From JAZNOL01 sp045580815 (GTDB taxonomy: Bacteria; Bacillota; Clostridia; RUG12999): DNA of 9,816 nucleotides. The position numbers and the translations under genes were made by a program. The notes under the pieces were generated by a model that was not told where the DNA came from, searched no databases, and saw nothing but the letters and a program-made list of their open reading frames with translations. The stretch is taken from NCBI GenBank assembly GCA_045580815.1, contig JAZNOL010000032.1, forward strand, positions 1 to 9,816. The letters run 5' to 3'. Of this stretch, positions 1 through 6,433 are shown in pieces. Each line of letters begins with the position of its first letter. The stretch's first letter is position 1.

Positions 1-40
1 GATATATTGTATATCTAAAAGTTTTATTAGGTGGTATTTT

Positions 41-406
41 ATGAAGAGAAAAAGATGTTGTTTTGCGGGTCATAGTAAAATTTATGACAGCAAAATCAGG
101 GAAAAGTTGCTGAAGCATATTATAATGCTGATTGAAGAAGAAAATGTAAAAGACTTTTGGGTTGGCAATTATGGAAAGTTTGATGAATATTCGTCATCAA
201 TACTTATGGAACTGAAAAAAACTTATGACGATATAAAGATTGAACTAATAATCCCGTATTTTAGAGAAAAAGCAAGTGAGCACATGGTGAATAAATCGGA
301 TTATATTATTTGCTATGTTGAGCATTCATGGGGAGGTGCTGCAAAGACATATGAATATGCAAGAAGACAAAAACATATACAAATAATAAATATAGCTGAT
401 AATTAA
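41..406 (+). CDS. Small SLOG-superfamily-like (Rossmann-type) protein, function unknown
   Basis: This 121-residue protein resembles the small SLOG/DUF1273-like proteins common in Clostridia. It has an N-terminal beta-strand and glycine turn (FAGH, residues 8-11), a middle strand (IELIIPY, 67-73), and the segment SDYIICYVEHSWGGAAKTYE (86-105). The GGA-x-K-T-x-E part recalls the GG-x-GT-x-x-E nucleotide-binding signature of the LOG/DprA-like fold. The ligand and role are unknown; these proteins are thought to bind nucleotide-type ligands. No signal peptide or membrane segment is seen. The ATG follows AGGTGG (29-34) at a normal distance, so the start is well supported. Compared with relatives I remember (about 150-160 residues), the stretch between PY (72-73) and the SDY motif looks about 30 residues short. 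The gene is visibly AT-richer than its neighbours, which hints at separate acquisition. It converges on the glycosidase operon and is probably unrelated to it. Confidence 0.75.
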   Translation: MKRKRCCFAGHSKIYDSKIREKLLKHIIMLIEEENVKDFWVGNYGKFDEYSSSILMELKKTYDDIKIELIIPYFREKASEHMVNKSDYIICYVEHSWGGAAKTYEYARRQKHIQIINIADN

Positions 407-420
407 TGTGGATATGCAAA

Positions 421-465
421 AAAAGGCTGATATACCGTTTTTTAAAACCGGTACAACAGCCTTTT
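421..465. terminator. Bidirectional intrinsic terminator between convergent genes
   Basis: The outer arms AAAAGGCTG (421-429) and CAGCCTTTT (457-465) pair perfectly. Inside them TACCG (432-436) pairs with CGGTA (449-453), with 3-nt internal loops on each side. On the minus strand the hairpin is followed by seven T residues (complement of 418-424), only 4 nt past the stop of the downstream glycosidase gene. On the plus strand it ends in TTTT. It should therefore stop both the glycosidase operon and the small SLOG-like gene, and work better for the former. Confidence 0.85.
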
Positions 466-469
466 GACA

Positions 470-1804
470 TTAAATTGCCGTTATTTTTACAAGATACGAT
501 GAATAAAGTGTCATGTCGAGATAAATTCCGAATTTATCAGCTGTGAAAATCTGCTCAGAAACAAGCTTCATGTCATTATTTTCATCAAGCAGGAAAAATT
601 CAACCTTCAATCCGTTTTCGGATTTTGCATTTTCAAATTCCACTTTAATCTGCTTTTCCGGTGAATCATCGTCATCATTGAAATATGTGAGCGCAAGTGC
701 GCTGTCCTTGCCGTTTGTTGCACCGCAGTAATACACGTCGTCATCAATATTATCGGCTTTAACCCATGTGCCAAGCTGAGCAAGTGCATCAAACATCAAA
801 AGTGAATAATAACCTTTAAGGGGTTCTAACGTATCGGTGTTCCACAGACCACACATTCCGCTCGGTCTTGCCTCGTAATACATCAGCATATCAAGAGAAC
901 TTGCCTGACACGCCAGCATTGAGCCGAGCAGGAAAGATGCACCTTTAAGCCCTTTTTCACTGCGGAGAGAATAACTCCAATCTTCACCCAGCCAGCCTCT
1001 TATATAGTTGTATTCGTTGAGAATGGTTTCGATTCCCGAAATACCTGCTTCTTCAAGGGATTTTATTCCTTCTTCGGCTGCTTCGTAAATGCCGTAAGGA
1101 GTTTTTGCATAGCGATGGAACGAATAAAAATCAAGCGGAATATTACGCTCTTTTACTGCTTTTAAAAATTCTTCTCTGTCCCATGGTCCGGTAAATGCCG
1201 GTCCGCCGATTTTAAGATGAGGGAATTTTTCTTTAAGATATTTTACCGCAACTTCAAAAAAGTCAACAAACTCCTCGTCTGTGCCCTGCCAGCAGGGATT
1301 GCTGCCGTCTGCGTTGCGGCAGTCCGGCTCGTTCCAGATTTCCCAGTATTCTATATCATATTTGAAACCGTCTGCCCAGCCCTCGGTATAGTGACGGATA
1401 ATATGCTCGCATATTCTTGCCCATTTCAGATTATCTTTGGGCGGATATGTGCCGTATTTGTAACCGTGCTCAATTGAAGCACCCAGACGGTAAAATACCT
1501 TTGTGCCAGCCTCAAAGGTGGCAGAAACATACCCGTCGGTAGGCCCAAAAACGTATGAAGCCGGGTCGTTTTCATCCGCATCAAAATTTTTAAAAATTCT
1601 GTGTACATCAACGGTATGCTCGCCGCCGTAGCCGCTGTAAAAGGATGCATCGTGGTTGCGTGCATAGGGAATATGCGCCGCCGCATAAATATCAAAATTG
1701 CCTTTTACCCCACGCACCTTTGAACCGGCAGGACCGTTGTTTACGGCGTTCATAGGCTTGATTTTGCCGCCGTTTTGTGATAAGTCAATTTTAATTGTCT
1801 GCAT
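470..1804 (-). CDS. GH39-like glycoside hydrolase (beta-xylosidase type), copy 2 of a tandem pair
   Basis: This 444-residue retaining glycosidase appears to belong to clan GH-A, family GH39, best known for beta-xylosidases that release xylose from the non-reducing ends of xylo-oligosaccharides. The family call rests on the N-terminal KPMNAVNNGP segment (16-25), the barrel segment FYRLGASIEH (104-113), WEIWNEP (154-160) with the expected acid/base Glu159, and LNEYNY (262-267) with the expected nucleophile Glu264. A C-terminal beta-rich domain covers roughly 350-444. There is no signal peptide, so it acts in the cytosol on imported sugars. The start is set by AAGGGGGA (1811-1818), 6 nt upstream. 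It lies 26 bp after its paralogue on the same strand, so the two form one operon ending in the 421-465 terminator. Loops around residues 25-40, 161-170 and 203-212 differ from the paralogue, which suggests a different substrate preference. The exact substrate is not established. Confidence 0.88.
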   Translation of the reverse strand: MQTIKIDLSQNGGKIKPMNAVNNGPAGSKVRGVKGNFDIYAAAHIPYARNHDASFYSGYGGEHTVDVHRIFKNFDADENDPASYVFGPTDGYVSATFEAGTKVFYRLGASIEHGYKYGTYPPKDNLKWARICEHIIRHYTEGWADGFKYDIEYWEIWNEPDCRNADGSNPCWQGTDEEFVDFFEVAVKYLKEKFPHLKIGGPAFTGPWDREEFLKAVKERNIPLDFYSFHRYAKTPYGIYEAAEEGIKSLEEAGISGIETILNEYNYIRGWLGEDWSYSLRSEKGLKGASFLLGSMLACQASSLDMLMYYEARPSGMCGLWNTDTLEPLKGYYSLLMFDALAQLGTWVKADNIDDDVYYCGATNGKDSALALTYFNDDDDSPEKQIKVEFENAKSENGLKVEFFLLDENNDMKLVSEQIFTADKFGIYLDMTLYSSYLVKITAI

Positions 1805-1830
1805 GAAGATTCCCCCTTAAATTTAGTTAA

Positions 1831-3171
1831 TTAAAGTGCCGTTATTTTTATAAGATATGACGAAAACAGTGTCATATCAAGATGAACTTTGAACTTGTCT
1901 CCCACAAAATCATACTTTGAAACAAGCTTCATATCGTTGTTTTCATCAAGCAGGAAACATTCAACCTTTGCACCATCCGGTGTGCCAAGATTTTCAAATT
2001 CCACAGCCACTTCTTTTGCAGGGGTGCTGTCATCCTCGTTAAAATATGTAAGTGCAAGGGCACTGTCTTTGCCGTTTGTTGCAGCGCAGTAATAAACGCT
2101 GTCGTTTACATAATCGGTTTTCACCCATGTGCCAAGCTGTCTGAGTGCGTCAAACATAAGCAACGAATAATAACTTTTAAGAGGATAAAGCCCTTCTGTT
2201 GCCCATATACCGCACCACGCACAAGGTCTCGCCTCGTAATACATAAGCATATCAAGAGGACTTTCCTGGCAGGCAAGCATTGAACCAAGGAAGAATGATG
2301 AGCCTTTAATGCCTTTCATACTATCCATTGAATAAATATAATCTTCACCACGCCAGCCTCTTACATAATTGTATTCATCAAGAATTATTTCGCAGTTTTC
2401 AAGTCCGTTTTCCGCAAGATGGTTTTTTGCTCTTACAGCCGATTTGTAAATATCATCGGGATTGTTTGCGTAGCAATGGTAGGAATAGAAATCCAGCGGA
2501 ATGTTTCCGTCTTTTACTGCTTTTAAAAAGCTTTTTGAAAATTCTGTTATATCGGAACTGCAAAACGCCGCACCGCCGATTTTAAGATGAGGAAATTTCT
2601 CTTTAAGATAGGGTGCTACCGTGCAGTAGAACACGGTAAACTCATCGTTTGTACCTTGCCAGCAGGGACGGCTGCCGTCTCCGGCATGAAGTTCAGGCTC
2701 GTTCCAGATTTCCCAGTATTCTATTTTATAATTAAAACCGTCTGCCCAGCCTTCGGTATAATGGCGAATAATATGCTCGCATATTCTTGCCCATTTCAGA
2801 TAATCCTTCGGAGGATATGTGCCGTATTTATGCCCGTGCTCAATTGATGCACCAAGACGGTAAAACACCTCTGTGCCTGCATCAAAGGTTGCTGTGACGC
2901 ATTTATCCGTAGGTCCGAAAACATAGGACGCCGGGTCGTTTTCATCTGCATCAAAATTTTTAAAAATACGGTGAACGTCAACAGTATGCTCGCCGCCATA
3001 GCCGGTGTGAAAAGATGCATCGTGGTTTCGTGCATAAGGAATATGCGCCGCTTTGTAAGTCTCATCGTTGCCTCTTTGTGCACGTCTGTCAGAGACAGGG
3101 CCGTTGTTTACGGCGTTCATGGGTTTGATTTTACCACCGTTTTGTGATAAATCAATTTTTATTATCTGCAT
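1831..3171 (-). CDS. GH39-like glycoside hydrolase (beta-xylosidase type), copy 1 of a tandem pair
   Basis: This 446-residue protein is a close paralogue of the gene just downstream, and the two align almost end to end with few gaps. The expected clan GH-A catalytic residues are Glu158 (acid/base, WNEP at 156-159) and Glu266 (nucleophile, LDEYNY at 264-269). The copy-2 protein has Asn where this one has Asp265, next to the nucleophile. Cys317 and Cys320 (RPCAWCG) replace RPSGMCG in a loop that in clan GH-A enzymes lies near the active-site end of the barrel, so sugar binding may differ. No signal peptide is present, which points to a cytosolic enzyme. It is the first gene of a two-gene operon driven by a consensus promoter (3206-3234). 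GGGAGG (3179-3184) sits 7 nt before the ATG. It is divergent from the GH42-like gene and shares an inverted-repeat control region with it. Xylosidase activity is inferred from family; other glycosides are possible. Confidence 0.88.
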   Translation of the reverse strand: MQIIKIDLSQNGGKIKPMNAVNNGPVSDRRAQRGNDETYKAAHIPYARNHDASFHTGYGGEHTVDVHRIFKNFDADENDPASYVFGPTDKCVTATFDAGTEVFYRLGASIEHGHKYGTYPPKDYLKWARICEHIIRHYTEGWADGFNYKIEYWEIWNEPELHAGDGSRPCWQGTNDEFTVFYCTVAPYLKEKFPHLKIGGAAFCSSDITEFSKSFLKAVKDGNIPLDFYSYHCYANNPDDIYKSAVRAKNHLAENGLENCEIILDEYNYVRGWRGEDYIYSMDSMKGIKGSSFFLGSMLACQESPLDMLMYYEARPCAWCGIWATEGLYPLKSYYSLLMFDALRQLGTWVKTDYVNDSVYYCAATNGKDSALALTYFNEDDSTPAKEVAVEFENLGTPDGAKVECFLLDENNDMKLVSKYDFVGDKFKVHLDMTLFSSYLIKITAL

Positions 3172-3205
3172 TTTAAATCCTCCCTAAACAGGTCAGTTTT
3201 TCATC

Positions 3206-3234
3206 ATTATATATTATTTTAAAATGCTTGTCAA
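3206..3234 (-). promoter_or_regulatory. Consensus sigma-A promoter for the GH39-like operon
   Basis: Read on the minus strand, TTGACA (3234-3229) is separated by exactly 17 nt from TATAAT (3211-3206). Both hexamers match the housekeeping consensus perfectly. The predicted start near 3199 leaves a leader of about 28 nt before the 3171 ATG. An A-rich stretch just upstream (complement of the T run at 3238-3245) could act as an UP element. Because so strong a promoter would be active constitutively, control is probably by repression or catabolite signals; I saw no clear cre site. Confidence 0.85.
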
Positions 3235-3278
3235 TAGTTTTTTTTACGAAACTTTTTCGTAGAAAAAACTATTGACAA
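3228..3278. repeat. 51-bp near-perfect inverted repeat spanning both divergent -35 boxes
   Basis: TTGTCAATAGTTTTTT (3228-3243) and AAAAAACTATTGACAA (3263-3278) are perfect reverse complements. Inside them TACGAAA (245-251 of the 3000s) pairs with TTTCGTA (3255-3261) around a CTT centre. Only one pair (3244/3262) fails, so 23 of 24 arm positions match. The outer ends contain the -35 hexamers of both divergent promoters. Since it lies upstream of both predicted transcription starts, it should act as DNA (operator, UP elements or cruciform) and not as RNA. Which protein binds it is unknown; the AraC-type regulator nearby is one candidate. Confidence 0.85.
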
Positions 3279-3300
3279 CAGTAGTTATTTGGTATAAAAT
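3272..3300 (+). promoter_or_regulatory. Sigma-A promoter for the GH42-like gene
   Basis: TTGACA (3272-3277) is a perfect -35. After 17 nt comes TAAAAT (3295-3300), a five-of-six match to the -10 consensus. The predicted start near 3307 gives a leader of about 26 nt. An A6 run (3263-3268) lies just upstream of the -35. The -35 is the right-hand end of the 51-bp inverted repeat, mirroring the leftward promoter. Confidence 0.78.
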
Positions 3301-3332
3301 AGTGTTAAATTTATCTTTGGGAGGAAAATTTT

Positions 3333-5285
3333 ATGGAACTTTTTTCAATCATGTCACTTGACACAGACCATATTGACGAAATATGCGAGGATATCCGCCA
3401 CCAGTACGAAACCGGTGTGACCACCATGCCGCTTTTTTGTATGACGCTTGTGCCGGAGGGCAATCCGCCAATAAAAAAGGCAGAAATGAAATGCGAGCAA
3501 TATAAATATTTTAAAGAAAAACTGGACAAAAACGGCGTGCCAAACGGTATTCTTGTTCAGGCATCAATCGGGCACGGTTATCTGCTTGACGAGATGTTCC
3601 CTTTTCAGAAATACACACAGCTCATTGACGGTGAAGAAATCGGCACCTGCTGTCCTTATGACAAAAATTTTCAGGCACATTTTCGCTCGGTAATGAGCAC
3701 ACTTGCCTCCTACAAGCCCGATGTTATTATGGTTGATGACGATTTTCGACTGATGCTGCGTCCGGGCAGAGGCTGTGCGTGTCCGCTTCATATGAAAGAG
3801 TTTAACAAACGTGCAGGCACAAACTTAACCCGTGCGGATTTGCTTTATCATCTTTCAAACGACACGGACAAAACAAAGGAATATACAGAAATTTTTGTTC
3901 AGACTCAGCATGAATCTCTGCTTGAATGTGCAAAAGAAATGCGAAAAGGCATTGACGATGTTGACCCAACCATGCCCTGCGTGTTCTGCGGTTGCGGAAA
4001 CCATCGCTGGGGTAACGGGTGCGAGGTTGCGGCAGAAATTGCGCAAATTCTGGCGGCAGATGGACAAAAAAGCATAGTACGCCTTAACAACGGCGGATAT
4101 ACTCCAAAAGGAACGCACTATTTCAGCGAGATTATGCACCGATTTGCTATGCAGGCGGCTGTTATTGACGGCAAAGCCGATGTTCTTCTTGCTGAAACCG
4201 ACACTTGCCCTCAAAACCGTTACAGCACCGGAGCGCAGTATCTTCACGCCCATTTTACGGGCAGTATTTTGGAAGGAGCACGTGGTGCAAAGCATTGGAT
4301 TACACGTCTTATTGACTACGAGCCCGAATGTGGAAAGGCGTACCGCAAATATCTTGGCGAAAACAGCGGATTTTACAAAAAACTCGGCGAGCTTTGTGAC
4401 ATGGCAACACCTGTGGGATTCCGTGTTCCGCTTAATTCAAAGCCCGTTTATTATACAGGAAAAGTTTTTGCAAAAAACACAATAAACGAGCGTGGCTGGA
4501 CAAGCTGCGTGCTTGAACGTATGGGTCTGCCCTTTTATTATTCAAAAAACAACGGCGGAGCTGTTGTTATGAGCGGTGACACCGACAAAAAATTTGACGA
4601 TTCGCAGATTCTTGAAATGCTTGGCGGCACTGTTTTTCTTGCTTCTGATACAGCAAAAAATCTTGTGGAAAGAGGCTTTGAAAAATATCTTGGCGTAAGA
4701 ACAGAAGAATGGACAGGCGAAAATTTGAGTGGTGAGATTCTTGCCATAAACGGTAAAAAGACAAAAGCACAGAAAAACAGCAAAAAGCTTGTTGTGACAG
4801 GCGAAAACGTCCGTGAGGAATCTTATGTTTATCACCTTATAGACGGCAAAGAGTATGTTAAACTTTTTCCAGGCGTGACGGTGTTTAAAAACGAGCTTGG
4901 GGGCACAGTTGTTGTATTTTGCGGCACACCGAAAACCGAGTTTGAGTTTTATGAGGCGTTTGCGTTCCTGACAACGTCACGAAAAAAACAGTTTGTCGCT
5001 CTTCTTGAAGAAACAGGCAATCTGCCGGTTTATTATACCGAGGATGCGGAAATTCTGCTTCGTGCATTCAGACTGCCCGATGACAAGCTGATGTGCGTAA
5101 TATTCAACCTGGGATATGATGTGCTTGACAGCATTCCTCTTGCAACAGAAAAATCTGTTTCGTCAGTGGAAATTCTCACAAAGAACGGAACTCTTGAAAA
5201 GTGCGGATTTTTGGCTGAAAACGGTGTGACCGTTGCAAATGTACAGTCACGTACTCTCGATCCTGTTGTGCTTGTTTTGTCGTAA
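3333..5285 (+). CDS. Putative GH42-like (clan GH-A type) glycoside hydrolase with altered acid/base motif
   Basis: This 650-residue cytosolic protein (no signal peptide) has a layout like GH42 beta-galactosidases. An N-terminal barrel covers about 1-350, a flavodoxin-like trimerisation-type domain about 365-540, and a small beta domain about 550-650. Three landmarks line up with GH42. CCPYD (106-110) fits the CPNSP motif. VDDDF (134-138) sits where GH42 has DNEYG. C-x-C-x2-H (148-153), followed by KEF, fits the C-x-C-x2-C zinc cluster. Glu288, in LLAETDTCPQNRYS, is the best nucleophile candidate. No Glu occupies the usual acid/base position; Asp136 or Asp137 would have to serve. The enzyme may therefore belong to a less-studied GH42-related family, or use another residue. 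GGGAGG (3319-3324), 8 nt before the ATG, fixes the start. It is a single-gene transcript, divergent from the GH39-like pair, and ends at a strong terminator. Its substrate is unknown. Confidence 0.7.
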   Translation: MELFSIMSLDTDHIDEICEDIRHQYETGVTTMPLFCMTLVPEGNPPIKKAEMKCEQYKYFKEKLDKNGVPNGILVQASIGHGYLLDEMFPFQKYTQLIDGEEIGTCCPYDKNFQAHFRSVMSTLASYKPDVIMVDDDFRLMLRPGRGCACPLHMKEFNKRAGTNLTRADLLYHLSNDTDKTKEYTEIFVQTQHESLLECAKEMRKGIDDVDPTMPCVFCGCGNHRWGNGCEVAAEIAQILAADGQKSIVRLNNGGYTPKGTHYFSEIMHRFAMQAAVIDGKADVLLAETDTCPQNRYSTGAQYLHAHFTGSILEGARGAKHWITRLIDYEPECGKAYRKYLGENSGFYKKLGELCDMATPVGFRVPLNSKPVYYTGKVFAKNTINERGWTSCVLERMGLPFYYSKNNGGAVVMSGDTDKKFDDSQILEMLGGTVFLASDTAKNLVERGFEKYLGVRTEEWTGENLSGEILAINGKKTKAQKNSKKLVVTGENVREESYVYHLIDGKEYVKLFPGVTVFKNELGGTVVVFCGTPKTEFEFYEAFAFLTTSRKKQFVALLEETGNLPVYYTEDAEILLRAFRLPDDKLMCVIFNLGYDVLDSIPLATEKSVSSVEILTKNGTLEKCGFLAENGVTVANVQSRTLDPVVLVLS

Positions 5286-5296
5286 CATAAATACAC

Positions 5297-5330
5297 AGCG
5301 GCTGACACAAAAGTGTGTCAGCCGCTTTTT
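5297..5330 (+). terminator. Strong intrinsic terminator of the GH42-like gene
   Basis: AGCGGCTGACACA (5297-5309) pairs perfectly with TGTGTCAGCCGCT (5314-5326) around an AAAG loop and runs into TTTTT (5326-5330). It starts 11 nt after the GH42-like stop codon. On the minus strand the hairpin lacks a T run, so it is mainly a plus-strand terminator. Confidence 0.92.
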
Positions 5331-5371
5331 GATGTCTTGAAGTGAGTTTTACACAGCGACAAAAACCATTC

Positions 5372-5415
5372 CGGTTATTTGAACGGGCGGGAAGCCGCGT
5401 CCGCCCCTACAACCG
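5372..5415. repeat. GC-rich interrupted hairpin, possible dispersed repeat element
   Basis: This lies in the spacer between the GH42-like terminator and the end of the AraC-type gene. CGGTT (5372-5376) pairs with AACCG (5411-5415), and GGGCGG (5385-5390) pairs with CCGCCC (5401-5406). The element is clearly more GC-rich than its flanks. From memory, a GTAGGGGCGG core (here on the minus strand, 5409-5400) recurs in intergenic spacers of gut Clostridia, so this may be a small REP- or MITE-like unit. On the minus strand a T5 run follows six bases after the stem, so weak termination of the AraC-type transcript is possible. The rest of 5331-5442 shows nothing else I can support. Confidence 0.5.
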
Positions 5416-5442
5416 AATTTCGTGTTCTTTATACGCTGTTTA

Positions 5443-6246
5443 TTAAATTCTTTTTCTATAATTCCCCGGTGACATTCCCGAATATTTTTTAAAAAATCTG
5501 CTGAAATAAAGCGGGTCGCCAAAGCCTATGGAAAAGGCAATGCTTTTCACGGGCAAATCTGTATTTTCCAAAAGCTCGCAGGCACGGGCGAAACGCAAAT
5601 CTTCAAGATAATTAACGGGTGATTTCCCGGTTTCTTTTTTAAACAATGTGAGAAAACTGTTGCGGCTCATGTTGAAAATTGACGCAACCTCGCTCACGTT
5701 TTTTATTGTATCATAATGATAATTCATATAATAAACGGCATTGCGTATGGCAGAAGATTTTATCTCCGGTGCGTTATGTGCCAGCACGGAAAAAATTTTA
5801 TACATAAGCGAAAGCCCCATGGTTTTTTGTTCAAGATGGTTTGAATTCATGGTTTCATACATTTCGTTAAAGCAGCTTAAAACCTCGCGGTGATTGCCCA
5901 CATGCAACACAGGCGACCGTGGCGACACTCCAAAGGTTTCAAAAAATGAGTATACATCATTGCCGCTTATGCCCATCCACCATATACGCCAGTCGCTGTT
6001 TTTTCTGACCTCGTAAAATATTTTTGAATCGGGATAAAACACAATCAGGTCATGGTCGTTTACAGCATATGTGCTGTCAGAGGTGTAAAGCTCGGCATCT
6101 CCGTTTTCCACAAAAACAAGCAGAAAATGGTCACGCAGATAGGGGCCGAAAGAATGTCCGCCGGTGTAAAGTGCTTTTCCGCAATAATGCAGGTCAATCT
6201 GCACCGGTGACGAAAAGTCCAGCCGTTTTTCAAAAATGTAATCCAT
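5443..6246 (-). CDS. AraC-family transcriptional regulator
   Basis: This 267-residue protein has the classic AraC layout. The N-terminal half (about 15-100) is a cupin-like sensing domain, including HFLLVFVENGDAEL (40-53) and DHDLIVFYPD (64-73). The C-terminal 100 residues carry two helix-turn-helix units. The first is near 183-206 (VSEVASIFNMSRNSFLTLFK). The second is near 233-256, with the family signature GFGDPLYFSRFFKKYSGMSP at 241-260. It probably senses a sugar and controls the neighbouring genes, though the effector is unknown. GAGGTGA (6253-6259), 6 nt upstream, supports the ATG. It is divergent from the oxidoreductase gene, with 187 bp between the two starts, and a perfect sigma-A promoter (6283-6311) drives it. 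Likely targets are its own promoter region, the oxidoreductase gene, and perhaps the GH39/GH42-like divergent promoters. These targets are inferred from gene order only. Confidence 0.93.
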   Translation of the reverse strand: MDYIFEKRLDFSSPVQIDLHYCGKALYTGGHSFGPYLRDHFLLVFVENGDAELYTSDSTYAVNDHDLIVFYPDSKIFYEVRKNSDWRIWWMGISGNDVYSFFETFGVSPRSPVLHVGNHREVLSCFNEMYETMNSNHLEQKTMGLSLMYKIFSVLAHNAPEIKSSAIRNAVYYMNYHYDTIKNVSEVASIFNMSRNSFLTLFKKETGKSPVNYLEDLRFARACELLENTDLPVKSIAFSIGFGDPLYFSRFFKKYSGMSPGNYRKRI

Positions 6247-6282
6247 AAAAATTCACCTCGTTACAAATTTGTTGCTGATATT

Positions 6283-6311
6283 ATTATAAATTATCTTTTT
6301 TGCGGTGTCAA
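6283..6311 (-). promoter_or_regulatory. Consensus sigma-A promoter for the AraC-family gene
   Basis: On the minus strand TTGACA (6311-6306) and TATAAT (6288-6283) are both perfect and separated by 17 nt. The predicted start near 6276 gives a leader of about 30 nt. Such a strong promoter is unusual for a regulator unless it is itself repressed. Confidence 0.85.
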
Positions 6312-6365
6312 TATGAAAATAAAAATTTTTTGTGCAAAAGTCCATGTTTTTGTGATTTTCGTCTA

Positions 6366-6394
6366 TTGATGCACGGGTAAAACTGTGCTATACT
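6366..6394 (+). promoter_or_regulatory. Probable sigma-A promoter for the oxidoreductase gene
   Basis: TTGATG (6366-6371, four of six matches) and TATACT (6389-6394, five of six) are 17 nt apart. The predicted start is near 6401, about 33 nt before the ATG at 6434. The weak -35 fits a promoter needing an activator such as the divergent AraC-type protein. Confidence 0.65.
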
Positions 6395-6417
6395 GAACTA
6401 AACTGAACTTTATTCAG
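6392..6417. promoter_or_regulatory. Tandem ACTGAACT repeats plus inverted half-site at the oxidoreductase start region
   Basis: ACTGAACT occurs at 6392-6399 and again at 6402-6409, exactly 10 bp (about one helical turn) apart. The second CTGAA (6403-6407) also forms an inverted repeat with TTCAG (6413-6417). The cluster overlaps the -10 and predicted start, a position where a bound protein would block transcription. Direct repeats one turn apart could suit a helix-turn-helix regulator, but binding is unproven and chance is possible for such short sites. Confidence 0.4.
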
Positions 6418-6433
6418 GCAGGAGGAATTTAAA

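Noticed and set aside
1..40. GATATA-TTG-TATATC small palindrome before the SLOG-like gene
   Set aside because: A 6-bp AT-only palindrome is expected by chance in AT-rich DNA, and the upstream context is outside the window, so no promoter or operator can be supported.
3228..3278. The large inverted repeat as an intrinsic terminator or riboswitch
   Set aside because: It lies upstream of both predicted transcription starts, is AT-rich, and no gene reads into it from either side, so an RNA role is unlikely.
3855..4295. 146-codon minus-strand open frame inside the GH42-like gene
   Set aside because: It lies wholly within a well-supported gene on the other strand, lacks a ribosome binding site, and has a low-complexity translation with no family likeness.
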